A stretch of 64,000 nt of DNA from Dromiciops gliroides (GCF_019393635.1 NC_057862.1:414026669-414090668); one strand, 5' to 3'; positions 12,161-23,689 are shown, numbered from the stretch's first letter. The notes: generated by a model from the letters alone, not told the origin. Made by a program: numbers and translations.

Positions 12161-12320
12161 GGTCAGTTCTGAATCTCAGAACTGAAAGGAGCTATAGACA
12201 TCATTTAATCCAACCTCCATTTTCTATGGTGGAAGAAACAGCATGGGAGGGAGGGGCAGGACTTGTCTACAATCTCAAGTGATTTACCTAAGTTACTTAG
12301 TGACAGAATTATGTTTAGGA
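12161..12320 (-). mobile_element. MIR/THER-type SINE fragment, antisense
   Basis: Pattern 'gaactgaaaggagctataga', 'tttaatccaacctccatttt', 'agtgatttacctaagttac', an eroded antisense CORE-SINE of the kind repeated at 15,765 and 50,825. Confidence 0.5.
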
Positions 12321-12499
12321 TTCAGAGCACTTGATCCCAAGTCTAGATTCTCAGGTGAGAGAATTCTGAAGGTAAAACCACATTGGACCAACATTAAAAC
12401 TTTCAAAAATAAGTACCTATCCCAGGAAAACAACTTTTAAAAACTTTAAAATTTTGATCAACTCAGTGACTTATCAGGATTTTAGAAGACTGCTTATGA

Positions 12500-12604
12500 A
12501 ACACACACACACAAATACACACATATATGCATACACATATATGTATGTATAAAGTATATGTACATATATATGTGTATATATTTATATGTGTGTGTATATA
12601 TATT
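12500..12604. repeat. CA/TATG microsatellite
   Basis: ACACAC followed by mixed TATATG/TGTATA units, ending exactly where the mariner-like element begins. Confidence 0.85.
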
Positions 12605-13180
12605 CCCCAAAGTTTTAGTGCAATTTTACACTTGAGAAGTGTAAATGCTACAAACTTAGAAAAAAAAACCTTTGAAAAGTTAATTATTTAAAAGTTTAAA
12701 ATATTGATGCATTTCTTATTAAAATTTAACATAACCACCGTCTTGGCTATACATCGCTCTGGTTGATTTTCAAACTTTGTAAAAATTTTTATCAGCTGCT
12801 TCTCAATGATTGAAAGGATTTCATTTGTAGTCCTGTCCTTAAGATCATCCAAAAAATGAGGTTTTGACATGACAGTTTTGACGGGATTCCAGAAGAAAAA
12901 GTCTAATGGAGATAGATCAGGTGACTGAGGTGTCCAAGTAAGAGGGCCTGGTTTACTTCACCAATTTGAGAAAATGTCTACTAGAAAGTCTCACACAAGC
13001 AATACATAATAAAAGGGAGCCTTGACTTGTTTAAATTAAAATTAAAATGTATTACTCAAAATTCACAAAGTTAAGTAGGTGTAAATGAAATATAAGTAGC
13101 TTCTAAATGATATTTTGGTAAGTTTGTAGCTTTTATGCTTTTGAAGATATTAAAGCTTAAAATGGCACTGAGAATTTCAG
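12605..13180 (-). mobile_element. Internally deleted Tc1/mariner-like DNA transposon
   Basis: Two imperfect inverted ends of about 55-63 bases flank a transposase remnant. The left end (12,605-12,658) reversed and the right end (13,118-13,180) share 'taagtttgtagc', a 'ttt-a-ctt-t-aag' block and 'taaaat-gcact'. Between them the minus strand encodes a transposase C-terminal half. The 5' half of the gene is absent, so the element is non-autonomous. It is not one of the retroelement families that make up the rest of the window. Confidence 0.75.
12688..13025 (-). pseudogene. Mariner-like (DDE) transposase remnant
   Basis: From 13,025 downward one frame gives GAPFYYVLLV, a stop, DFLVDIFSNW, a stop, then GPLTWTPQSPDLSPLDFFFW. 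The SPDLxPLDFFxW block is the signature around the third catalytic Asp of IS630/Tc1/mariner transposases. The preceding GAP block lies where the second catalytic Asp-Gly-Ala-Pro motif belongs. After a frame-consistent link the remaining 60 codons (MSKPHFLDDLKDRTTNEILS...) form the usual charged C-terminal tail and end at 12,688. Roughly the last third of a ~340-residue enzyme survives, with two in-frame stops, so it is dead. Confidence 0.8.
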
Positions 13181-14015
13181 ATGCCTTATATTTTCAGATG
13201 TGGCCAAAATGTTGATTTGGTTTCCTTGACTATATTCATTTATCACGAGTGCCTATATGAAAGCAAATATTAAGAAAATTTTAAAAGAAAAATAAAAATC
13301 TCCCAAAGTACTTATGGTGGATAGGTGGTAGAAATAATTAGCTATCAAACATACAATTCTTTGCCAGCCCTCCCATCTCCCAGACCCTCTAAGCTCTGAG
13401 GTTTATCTTTAATTGTCATTTTATCAAATACACTTTAAATCACACATTACTTTCTTTTTCACAATGAAAGAAGAAAAAAAAAATCCATGAAGAAATGCCA
13501 GAAAAGGGAGTGAATGGGAGTCTGTGCCATGTGGCTTTTGTCTTTTTTATCATTTCTATGGAGTAGTTAAAATGAGAAACTAATTTACCATGGAAAAGGA
13601 AAGTGTGGCCCTTGCTGGCACATCGCTGAAGGATCCTCCACTCAAATCCCCCCTCCCCCTCTTCCTCATGGGATTAGTCCTTTCATAGATAAAATTGGAT
13701 CTCTCGGGTGACATCTGATTTCTTTGTCCTGCCCATATGCAAATCTACTGAAAGGCCTGTGGTGTCCGGCTGTCATATAGCTGATGAGTCCTAGAGCAGT
13801 ACAAGCCATTTGTTCACCTTCTCTAAGTATTTCTAGTGTCCCAGCATTCTACCTGATCAGATGCCTGGAGACAGCATTAGATCTGTAGTATCAATTTGCT
13901 TGTGTCATGGTTGTTCTGAGCTTTTTGAGTTATTCTGGATAAAGAGAATGGTTTCATCAAATTGTAGTGGAGGTGTAGAGATTTAAAAACATTTTTCCTC
14001 CTTAAGAAGAGGACT
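13181..14015. promoter_or_regulatory. Unique block, weak candidate conserved element
   Basis: No repeat landmarks. Positions about 13,380-13,800 combine AT-rich transcription-factor-like cores (TTTAATTGTCATTTTATC) with GC-richer flanks and few simple repeats. This is suggestive of regulatory DNA but weaker than the block at 19.6-20.6 kb. Confidence 0.3.
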
Positions 14016-14370
14016 ATATTTGGAGTCAGAGAAGCTGAGTTCAAATACTAGCTCCGCTATTTACCACCTTGTGTGACTTTGAACAAGTCACTTAAGTTAT
14101 CTTTTATTTTTTATTTTAACTACTTTGGATTTGTTTGTATCGGTTCACTTTATATTAGCTTAGCATAGTAGAGAACAGTAGAATAGAGAGAATAGTAGAC
14201 ATTTAATAAAGAGAATAGTAGGCATTTAATAAAGGTCTTTTGCTTGCTTGCTTGATTAATTGACTGACTGATTGATTGATTGGTTAGTAAAATGAGGATG
14301 TTGGGCCAGATGGTCTCTGGAATTTCTTCCAGCTCTAAAAGCTCTATCATCCAGCTCTATGACTCTCTGA
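14016..14370 (+). mobile_element. Broken MIR/THER-type SINE
   Basis: The 5' part lies at 14,020-14,100 (ttggagtcagagaagctgag, tgtgtgactttgaacaagtc). The 3' part resumes at about 14,285 (taaaatgaggatgttgggcc, tttcttccagctctaaaag). The intervening 180 bases contain a direct repeat 'gagaatagtag(g/a)catttaataaag' and a GATT/GACT-rich run. Confidence 0.55.
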
Positions 14371-15765
14371 ATTCTGAATTTCTAAAAATACCTTCATAGA
14401 TTCAGTGCCTGGGGAGATAATTAGCTTGATCTTTTGTGTATGGTCTTAAGACTGTTATGGGGAAATCCTTGGACTAAAAACCCCACAATGTATCGGCCTT
14501 AGTGCAGGTATTAAAAATATGGAGCTACCATATGAATCCATAAAATCAAATTCCAAAATTATTTGCAAATTTTAAGACATAAATTCAACTTTTGTCTCCT
14601 TATACATGTCCAAAAAGGAAACAATGTAGGGGGGAAAATCCTTTTAATCATGACAAGATTAAAGGATTTTTAAAAGCTGAGTTGTAGTCACATTTACATT
14701 CCCCGATAATTTCTTAATTTTCTTTCAAATCACCTTTCATCTTCATAAAATGAACTGTAAAAATCCTTTGGAATTCCATAATGTGCCAAGAAAAATGGGG
14801 GGGGGATGAAGGAGGCCCCTACCTTTTAATCATTCTGTTCATAAAGTGCTGTAACTGCAAGCCAGGAAAAAAATGGAGACTCTAGTGTCTGAGGTATTCT
14901 GTGCCATAAACTCCCATAATAGAAACAGATGGTGAAACTGCCTTGGAAGTGAAGAAACTCCTGTACTTGCAGCTCACCCTAACATATGAAGAGATTCAGG
15001 GCTGACACATGAAGGAATGCATTTGGAGTGGAGCCAGCGGTACACTCTAATTCAGCCGCCAGTGCTCGCACTGGAGATGGGAGACCCACAATTTCAGGAT
15101 CTGGAACTCCAGAGAGCTCTGGGATTTAGAACCCTGCGGAACATTCTAACGGTTCCTTCCTGCATGTTTGGAAGTTCTACATATTCAAAGGACTCTCCAC
15201 ATTACTATCATCAAACACATTTCTGGATCCTGACAAATGACCTATGAAAACAATGGTGGAGAATTGCCAACCTCCCTAAAGCTTTCCTGGACTCCTCTAT
15301 TTTTTTTTAATTTTGCTTACACCAGTGACTGTAGATGGAAGGGAAAATAGGCATCCAACTAAAAGGTAGCATAGTTCAGGATTATAAGACTGGTTGAGAG
15401 TTAATGGGACCCTGGCTAGCTTAATCTTGGGTCTGGCAGTTCTGGGATGTATGATCTAAGGCGTAGTAATTAACCTCTCTGAGAATCATATTTCTCTGAA
15501 GGAAAAAGCTTCCCTCTCTGAAAATAAGGCACCATCTTGGTTTCCTCTAATACCTTCAATGTGGGTTGGTTAAAGTGTAAAGCTGAGGACTTGTATGGCC
15601 TTTTGATCTCCTTGAAGTTCCTCTCAGCTGCTCCATTGATAAAAAGACTAGAATTTTCCATTATTTAGGTCTTTCTCAGGTGACTTGATTTACTGGGGAA
15701 AGAACAGGGCCCTGTTTATCCCTTCTCTTTCTACTCTTGGGCATAGGCTGAATGAGCTGGAAGGG
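14371..15765. other. Unassigned intergenic DNA
   Basis: Positions 14,500-14,860 are unique and AT-rich with TTTAATCATG and TTCTTAATTTTC cores and could be regulatory. The rest shows no supported feature. The 76-codon plus frame at 15,017-15,247 has no recognisable domain. Confidence 0.35.
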
Positions 15766-15880
15766 GCCTTTAAGATGAATTACTCCAAACCCATAATTTT
15801 ATAGTTTAGGAAATTGAGGCACAGAGAGAGTAACATGCTTTAAGTTATGCAGTGAATAAGAAGCAATGTGTATCTTCTTG
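15766..15880 (-). mobile_element. MIR/THER-type SINE fragment
   Basis: 'gagctggaaggggccttta', then 'ggaaattgaggcacagaga', the usual antisense CORE-SINE order. Confidence 0.5.
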
Positions 15881-17340
15881 CAGCCAGGTTGTTTCTCAAT
15901 GAAGTTTGAGATCCAGTGTATGCACACCCTGTTCTCAGAAAGGAGATGTCTAGGAAATGCTATTGCGGTTTTCTGTTTGTTTGGTGAACAAGGTTGATAT
16001 AATAAAATGGCAGTAGAATTGATTCTATAGCAGAAACAATTGACCAGTTCTAGGTTTGTTGAATATGAATTAAAGAGATCTCTAAGCTCTCTTCTAACAT
16101 TCTAGTGTTTTCTGAACAGGGATAGAAGGGAGGCCCATGGTTCAAAATAAATTTATTTGGTCCTGTCTATGGGGGTGGATAATACACAAATATGTATTAT
16201 TTATAGCACTAGGTAATTATTGGGGCAACGGGTGGGTGGAGATATTCTAACCATGGAAAATAAATTCTGGGAGGGCTTAGAGGGGAAAAGAGCTAGGAAA
16301 AGTGTATGCCTCCTCAAAAAAAAAATAGAAGAAAAGAAAGAAAAAAAGGGGGGGGGGCTAATAAGATTCTTTTAAGTGCCTGGAAGATAAGGGAGTTCAG
16401 AAAGAAACAGACAGGCAAGGCAGTTTTGAAAATCACATATTGAATTTATTATATACTTTTTAAAAAGAGAGATGAACAGAATAGAAATTTTCAGTTTCAC
16501 ATGTAATCCTTTTTTTCTGTTCTACTTTGTGTAGAAAGGTTCCTTTTTATACATTTGTTAAGTTCTGAATTTAAAAACAATTTTTTTTAATGCTAAATGA
16601 AACAAATGAAGTCAATACAAGTCATTTTTTTAGACCAATACTCTGAGTTTTTCCCTTTAATCAAAGATTGAAAAAAAGAAACTGGAGAGGATAGATATAT
16701 GTCAAATCTTCTCAAAGCACCTTAGGCCTCCAGTTGCTTGTGAGGACAATAAGAAAGTAGTTTTCCTTGAATCACACACTCTTTGACAAGAAGGTGCGAC
16801 CATATCTCTGTCAATAGTTCACAGTGTCCTCCCTGAAGATAGGGGTACTTAGTAAATGTTGAATGGAATAGAATTGCTCCTGTAAGGCTTAATGATTACT
16901 TTCATAGACAGAATTGGGGTGGGGATGGGGCGGAGTCCCAGGCTTTGCTCCTCAGTACTGAAACTTAGAAATTGCAAAAGTTTTAACATATACATTCCTC
17001 CAGCAGCTTTTAAGTAACACCATCTCCCTTAAGTGTACTTTTCTTAATTATTTCTTGCCTTTTCTCCCCATGAAAAATTACAAACTTGATTTCTGAGCAT
17101 CTTTTCACAGTGATTGTCTGGGAGGTAAAAATTGCATTGCTTTTACTAGGCATGAAAATCACTACTTGTGACACTCACTACATCATCTATCAGGTCTGTC
17201 TTCTGTTAGACAGCTGTCTCAATAGCAACAACAATATCAACGATGACAAGCACCATCATCATCATCCCCACCATCTATATAGTATTTTCATGTCTACACA
17301 GTGTTTTCCATAAAACTTGGTGAGACTAGCAGCACAACTG
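15881..17340. other. Unassigned intergenic DNA
   Basis: Contains an A-rich/G-run tract (about 16,315-16,360) and a CAT-rich stretch (17,240-17,275). No gene, RNA or confident repeat seen in the rest. Confidence 0.35.
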
Positions 17341-17830
17341 ATGTGGTATCAAAGATATTAGCTATTAATTGTGAACTGGCTAAACACATTGCAGGATATG
17401 AATGCAATGGAATATTATTGTGTCATAAGAATAAACAAATAGGAAGAATTCAAAGAAACAGGGAAAGACTTGTATGAACTGAAGAAGAGTAAGCAAGCAG
17501 AACTAGGAAAATAAGATATACAACAACTACAACAAGATAAATAGTAATAACAATAAAAACAAAACGGAAAATTCTATGATTTTAATACTAAGGTTGGTCC
17601 CGAGAAGAATTGAGAAAATGTATGAGCTGGGAAACTATTTTGTATAGAATATTTCATACACTGTCAGATATGGTTTATGTGTTCATTGTTTTCTTGATCT
17701 GCTATATTTTTTTTTACTTTTTTGTCTTTGTTATAAGACATGGTTCACTGAGTAGGGGTAAGGCAAAGTGGGAATGTATCTGAAAATAAATGTGATATAA
17801 AGAGAAATATATATATATAATTTAAAATAA
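17341..17830 (+). mobile_element. L1 3' UTR fragment
   Basis: 'gcaatggaatattattgtgt', 'gacttgtatgaactgaagaa', 'gcagaactaggaaaataag', an AACAACTACAACAAG-type run and 'ggaaactattttgtatagaa' follow the order of marsupial L1 3' ends. Confidence 0.7.
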
Positions 17831-19060
17831 ATATGTGAAAATATTTTATAGATGGAAAAAGGGCAAGGTTGAAAAGATTTTACAAGAAAAAAATTAATGT
17901 AGCTAAGATAGGAAATGAAGCAGTTGACTGGGGAAAATATCTTGCTATCAAATATTTCTGTTGAGGATCTGATATGCAAGATACATAGACAATTAACAGA
18001 AATATGCAAGACCAAATTCCATGTTCTCAAAGATAAGTGGTCAAAGGATAAGAACAGACAGCTTTCCAAAGAATTACAAACTATCAACAATCACATGAAC
18101 AAATGCTTCAAATAACTAATGATAAGAGCATTGAAAATCAAAACAATCTCATAGCAAGAAAACTGACAAAGGTGACAAAAATGGGAAGAGTCAATGTTGG
18201 AGATACTGATGCTTGGTTGGTAAAGCTTTGAACTGGTCCAATAATTCTGTAAAGCTATTTGGAATTATGCAAAGAAAGTGAGTAATATGTCCATATCCTT
18301 TGATCCAAAGATTCTAGAATTTTAAGTGATCATTGATAAAATGAAAAGTCCCATGTAGTTACAACAGAATTTTCTGTGGCAGGTAGGCTGTGCAGTGAAT
18401 AAAATATTGGACTTGGAGACTGGAAGGCTCAAGTTCAAATATTGCTTCAGCTACTTGTTTTGTTACCTCAGTCAAGTCACTTAATTTCACGAAGCCTCCA
18501 TTTCCTCATCTGGAAAATGATGATAATAATAGACCTTACAGGATTGTTTTGAGGATCAGATAAAAAAATGGAAAGTATGCTACTTATTAATATTCTTAGC
18601 AAAGAATTAAAAGTAGATGCCCATTGGCTGGGGATTGGAGAAACAATGTGGTACATGAATGTAAGAGACTATTACTGTGCTTTAAGAAATAAGGAGCATG
18701 AATACAGAGAAGTATGACAAGAATTACATGGACTGAGGAAAAGCAAAGTAAACAGAACCAGGAAAAAAATCTATAATATTTCCAAAAATATAAAGAGGAA
18801 AAACATTAAAAAAACAATCAAAATGTAATGCTGTGAAATTATAATGACCAAGATTATTTCCCCCAATGCTGCTCTCTTATAAAGTAGAGGACTGTGGGTA
18901 TGGAATACAGCATATAACAATGGGCTTCTTCAATATGTTGTTTAGTTTTATAGACCTTTTTTTTCTTTTATTAAAAGGGATAGATCTCTGGTAAAAAGTG
19001 AGGAGAGGGATACAATGAGAAATGTGCATTGCATAACAAAAGATAATTAGAATTTACATT
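17831..19060 (+). mobile_element. Second L1 3' fragment with a nested MIR
   Basis: Starts in the L1 region with 'tgaacaaatgcttcaaataa', continues through 'gcaaagaaagtgagtaatat' and 'tttgatccaaagattctag', is interrupted by a MIR-type SINE at 18,375-18,600, and resumes with 'gcccattggctggggattgg' to the A-rich end near 19,060. Confidence 0.7.
18375..18600 (+). mobile_element. MIR-type SINE
   Basis: 'ggcaggtaggctgtgcagtg', 'caagttcaaatattgcttca', 'tcaagtcacttaatttcac', 'cctcatctggaaaatgatg' and an L2-like 3' half. Confidence 0.7.
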
Positions 19061-19064
19061 TTAA

Positions 19065-19230
19065 AAGATCCATAATTTTGGAGAGAGCAATACTCTTGAA
19101 TGATAAGATTGTAAGCCAGATTGCAGAGGGTTCAGAAGAGAGGAAATGAAGGATCTGAGTATAGATGGCTTTTTCAAGGAGTTTAGTTGAGAATGGGAAG
19201 AGAGAAATGGATAGAGAACTAGCTGAAATA
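19065..19230 (-). mobile_element. L2 LINE fragment, antisense
   Basis: 'gattgtaagccagattgcag' and 'gatggctttttcaaggagt' fit an antisense L2 body. Decayed. Confidence 0.45.
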
Positions 19231-19589
19231 GGGTGCTAGCCAGCCTTGGAGTGTTCACCATGTCAAGTCAGTTCCTTTGCCTGCTGCTGAATGGAATCTG
19301 ATAATGTAATTTCCTATCTCCTTTTTTGACTCTCTGTGCTCTACAAAAGACATGACCTCTACCCAAATAGTCTTTGTCAGTCTTACCTTAACTTCCCAAG
19401 CCCATAACCCACTCTCTGTCCCCATCCATACCTCTGCTTGGTTAGGGGACAGAAAGGAGAAATGTATGGATTCAAAAGGTAGGACTTTCTGGGACACAAA
19501 CAGTTTCAAAGCCATTTCCCTGGTGACATGATTGGCTTCAGATTCGTTCCCAAGGGGGCCCATTCTGTTTCATTGGGTAGGGAGGGGGG

Positions 19590-20600
19590 AGCTGAAACTC
19601 AGCTCTGGTTAAATCCCAAGAAGAGAGTTGCCGGTGTTGATTTGCAGTTTGACAGTCAAAAATAATCCGACCATCGCTATGCAAGTGATTTATACAAGTG
19701 TCTTAATTGGCATCTTGATTATATGATTGCGTGAAGTGCTGTTTGCTAGGTGTATCTCTAAATAGAAAAAAACAGAGCTATACAGCTGTGCAGGGTATAC
19801 AAAGCTCTTGGTAGAGTGAGAAAAAAATGAAGTTTTATCTTCTTGTTTGGTTCTAATCCTGCTTTCGTTAGTTTTAGCCTCCATGTTGGATGGACCCCGT
19901 AACAGGAGACTCACCCCGCCCCAAAACAACAGTTGTCTTCCTAGACTGTGTGACTGTGGCTGAAGCACAGCACAGAGTGGACTGCGAACCCCCACCCCCA
20001 CATCACATCAAGGCAACCCCAACTCAGAAATGCAGCCTCTCCAGGCAGGATCACAGCTAATTATTTTAGAAGTACAGTTTAAAGGCAAGTTATCTTAACT
20101 TTATAGCTAATCCGGTGAAGATCTAAGAGAAACTTGAAAATCATAAAACATTCCAGAACATTATATTTTATGCAGTCCAAAATGTGACACATGGGGTCTT
20201 TAATAATTCACTGCTTGTTAACATTAAACAACTGTTAACATGCTCAAATAATTAGTTATGCTTGCTTGACATGTTTGCATCTTTAATAATTGATGCATTT
20301 ATCTTAATTACTAACAGTATTATGGTCGTAATATGCATCTTTTTTCTATCTTAAAATTCTAACAAAAACTGACTTTTTGCCAAAAATGATTATGCTCTAA
20401 GTTTTAATTACTCATTGTAATTAAATTGCAAGCTGCAGTATTTTACTAAAATATCTTTCACAAAAATATTTAATGCAAAAGAGGTGATTTGTTGTTTATG
20501 CCGCCGAGTTAGTAAATATTTCATAAGTTTGATATTACCCTTTCAGAGTGGATATAAAATAATGTAGTTTTCAGGATGTGAGTCAATTTCAAAGCTTCAG
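19590..20600. promoter_or_regulatory. Strong candidate developmental enhancer (conserved non-coding block)
   Basis: About 1 kb without any repeat landmark and unusually rich in homeodomain-type cores: TAATTA-like sites (TTAATTA, AATTAGTTA, TTTAATTAC, AATTAAATTG), the paired 'taataattgatgcatttatc' stretch, octamer-like ATGCAAGT and ATGCAAAA, and GTTAACATTAAAC. CpGs survive at 19,668-19,675 and 20,502-20,508 although the area is AT-rich. Such blocks lie in gene deserts next to developmental regulators. The target gene is outside the window. No conservation measurement was possible. Confidence 0.55.
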
Positions 20601-20964
20601 TAGCTAAGGGCTCCCCCCACATACTCCTACCATTTTTTTTCTTTGAAACCCATCATAAGTAGTATCTGTCAGAAGTTTCTGTCACTGGAACCAGACATAA
20701 ACAAAAGAATTAAAACCCTTAAGCACAAGAGCAAAAAAGAAAATCTGAAATGGTGCTGGTCCAAAGGCAAATTGAAACCATCTTTCACTCTGTTTTTCTC
20801 TCCCTGTGGGAAACTGAGGCAGAATTCTTCCTGGGTTGGGAGATTAATGAAAGGCTTCATGGGAATGGAGGATCAAATTAGCCTATGACCTTTGTTCCTA
20901 TATCTTTTACAGAAAATCAAGGAAAGGTTACCCTAATTATAAGACCTAACCTATCTAAACACAT
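20601..20964. other. Unassigned intergenic DNA
   Basis: Overlapping short frames of 63 and 81 codons run on opposite strands. Neither has a recognisable domain. Confidence 0.35.
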
Positions 20965-21195
20965 TTAATGTTTATTTACAAAGCACATTATATACATTAT
21001 CTCAGTGGAACCTCATAATAACCCTGTGAGATAGACACTGTCAATGTTTTTCTTTCCATTTCATGGATGAACAAACTGAGACCTATGGAAGGTAAGTGAT
21101 TTGTTCATGGCTACATAGCTTGTGTCAGAGGTGGGATTTGAAGGAAGGTCGCCCTTAACTGGAACTCTAGTGCTCCTTCTGCTATAATACCATAT
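20965..21195 (-). mobile_element. MIR, antisense
   Basis: 'aaagcacattatatacatta', 'cctcataataaccctgtga', 'gatgaacaaactgagacct' and 'agctacatagcttgtg..' give the standard antisense MIR order. Confidence 0.7.
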
Positions 21196-21582
21196 TGATT
21201 GAGGAGAGAAATTGAAGTATTCCTAGAAATAACAAGTCAATTGTTCACATCCTCTCTACCTACTTGGGGGTCCAAATTGCTCAGCTTTAGAGAGCAGCTC
21301 ACCCCATATGGCAGTGTCAACCTAAATGTGGGGTGGTTGAGCATCCAGAGAGAAACTACAAGATGGTTCATTAGTTATTTATTTGCTGTTATAAGTTATC
21401 AGAGGTTTTTAAGATGCAAATCAAGCAATTATGGGGCTCTCTGGAAATGACAGGCAGGGCAGAAACTAGCCCATTGCCAAGGGAGAGAAGAGGGCGGTGG
21501 ATAAACCTGGAGGTGCTCAGCTTCCTTGGAAGGCTCCCCTCTGGCCAATAAGAATGAGTAGCTCATATTGACATCACATCCC
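21196..21582. other. Unassigned intergenic DNA
   Basis: Unique-looking sequence, with no supported feature. Confidence 0.35.
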
Positions 21583-21678
21583 TACACACATACACACATA
21601 CACACATACACACATACACACACATGCATACACTCATGTATGCACACTCATACACATACATACATACATACATACAGT
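21583..21678. repeat. (CACATA)n / (CATA)n microsatellite
   Basis: ACACATACAC units, then ACATACATACATACATACAT. On the minus strand it translates into Val/Cys/Tyr-rich artefacts. Confidence 0.9.
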
Positions 21679-21814
21679 TGTAGCTCAGAGACCTCTGTTC
21701 AGTGAGGGCAAAGATAGCAGTGACAAATGGCGTCTGAACTACTGTGGGCAGGAGTAGGGAGCAGAGCTCAGCCAAGCACCTTCTTTGAGAGTCTCCCTCT
21801 GAAAAAAAAAAATA

Positions 21815-21963
21815 GGGGGCAGCTAGGTGGCACAGTGGATAAAGCACCAGCCCTGGATTCAGGAGGACCTGAGTTCAGATCTGGCTTCAGACACTTGACA
21901 CTTACTAGCTGTGTGACCCTGAGTAAGTCACTTAACCCTCGTTGCCCCACAAAAAAAAAAAAA
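21815..21963 (+). mobile_element. Marsupial CORE-SINE, short type, with target-site duplication
   Basis: Head GGGGGCAGCTAGGTGGCACA through CORE TAGCTGTGTGACCCTGAG to a poly(A) tail. The flanks 'gagagtctccctctgaaaa' (left) and 'gagagtctccttcagaaaa' (right) match except at a short stretch, a clear duplication. Confidence 0.92.
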
Positions 21964-21984
21964 GAGAGAGTCTCCTTCAGAAAA

Positions 21985-22750
21985 TAATCTCGCCCAAAGT
22001 CAGTCAGCAAACAGACAATTCAATGCAATTCACAAGAGCATCTTGAAGGGTGAAGCTCTGGTTGTTAGGAAGCTTTTCTTTATACATGACCTAAATTTGC
22101 TTCCCCTTGACCTCCCTTCCCTTCATTGTTCCTGATGGTTTTGCCCTCTGGAACCAAGCAAAACAAATCCCTCTTCCATAGGACAGTTCTTCAAATACTT
22201 AAAGAAATTATGTACTGTGTGAGTTTTCTCTTATCTGGGCAAACCATCCTTAGTTCCTTCAACTATTCTTCATTTGAAAGGATCGCAAAGCAATAAAAAG
22301 GGAGGGTCTCAAATTCTCCCTCTAGAAATTGCTGCTAAATTGCTAGAAACTTGAAGTAGAATTTTCATCTTGGTAGTCTGAAAGGGAGGTGAGTTCCCTA
22401 GAAGTTGAAAAAAGAGACTATATGTAGAGATCATGGGTACCTCAAGATAAGATGACAGCAGGTAGATTGGGCCGTCAGTGAAATATTCTGAAATATCTGA
22501 GTTTTGAGAACTGCTTATGCTTAGGGCTTAAGGTCTATACTTTTAGTGATAGGGAGAAGAGAAAAAGACCAGAAAAGGAATTCACCTTAGGTCACAAAGC
22601 AAGATATCTCCATATTATTACTCTAAGGATATACCTTCCTTCTATGATTTGGTCAGAGGAAATTATAAGTTAGTATTTTCATAAGATTTATAGCTATGAG
22701 GGTCCTTACAGGTTGTCTAATAAAGGCCGTATGATTTACAAAAAAAGGAT
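21985..22750. other. Unassigned intergenic DNA
   Basis: No confident gene or repeat. Weak antisense SINE-like traces occur near 22,690-22,745. Confidence 0.35.
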
Positions 22751-23003
22751 TTGTTGTTCTTTAGTAATTTTAGTCATATCTGACTCTTTGTGACCCCCAT
22801 TTGGGGTTTTCTTGGCAAAGATACTGAAGTAGTTTGTTGTTTCATTCTTCAGTTCATTGTCTAGATGAGGAAACAGGCAAACAGGGTTAAGTAACTTACC
22901 CAGCATCACACAGCTAGTCTGAAGTCAGATTTGAATTCATGAAGTTGAGTCTTCCTGACTCCAAGCCCAGAACTCTATCCACTGTGTCACATAGCTGCCC
23001 TTA
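22751..23003 (-). mobile_element. MAR1-type SINE, antisense
   Basis: Complete in reverse: a TTTGTTGTTC start (the CAACAAC tail), 'tgactctttgtgaccccca', 'ggtttt-cttggcaaagat', then the antisense CORE 'acacagctagtctgaagtca' and head '..actgtgtcacatagctgcc'. Confidence 0.88.
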
Positions 23004-23689
23004 CAAAGAAGGACTTTGAGGCACCGACAGGTTAAAAACAGCTTGTTCCGAGGCAGAATTCAAAATCAGGTTCTCTTTCTTCAGGGCCAATGCAATTAGG
23101 GTATAAGTCCTTCTTACTAATCAACCATCTGACACTTATTAAGTGACAGAGGCAGCTAGGTGTAGAAGTGGGTAAAAGTCAGGATTCACATGTATTTTCT
23201 AGGAGAAAGAAGCAGGCTCATCGTGCTGAATGTTTTATCTGTATTTTATTGGACAGTTATACCTTTGAAAGAATATATTGTGGTAGAGTGCTTTCTCCAA
23301 GGCTGGGGATTATGGAGTAAGGGAATGATGTTTGGGGCAGATGAAACCCCTGGAAGAGCTTCTGTCCCTGAGTCTACTGCCCATTTTCTAGCTGTAAATC
23401 CATCCCTTTCTCTCATGTGCACCAATTCCATGCCTTCTCCCCTGCCTTCATAAATGCTGCTTGTCTGATGAGCTTCCAAGGAAGCCAGGTAGATGCCTAA
23501 AGTAATACTGTTGAACCAATGGGATGCTTCAGCCTTTCCAAACACAGGAGCCAACAGAATAACAAAAAGCAAGCAGGAACTGCTGAAGGCTGGGTATGAT
23601 AGGCCTTGTCTTTAATCATGTGTTTTGGAGGCATTGTGCTTTGGCAATGGAAACGGCCAACTGCCTACAGGATATGATGTGAGGAACAA
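23004..23689. other. Unassigned DNA
   Basis: A 45-base SINE head scrap (ggcagctaggtgtagaagtg) lies near 23,152. Overlapping frames of 87 (plus) and 108 (minus) codons at 23,190-23,572 show no recognisable domain and oppose each other, so I treat both as chance. Confidence 0.4.

Noticed and set aside
17731-18090. 119-codon minus-strand frame rich in Ile/Tyr/Phe
   Set aside because: It is antisense to L1 3' UTR sequence on the plus strand.
19255-20001. Two ~100-codon minus-strand frames that might be exons
   Set aside because: No domains, and no conserved splice-site arrangement that I can support; overlaps the enhancer-like block edge.
23246-23572. 108-codon minus-strand frame, possibly a small secreted protein
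   Set aside because: Begins hydrophobic, but an equally long frame opposes it on the plus strand and no domain is visible.
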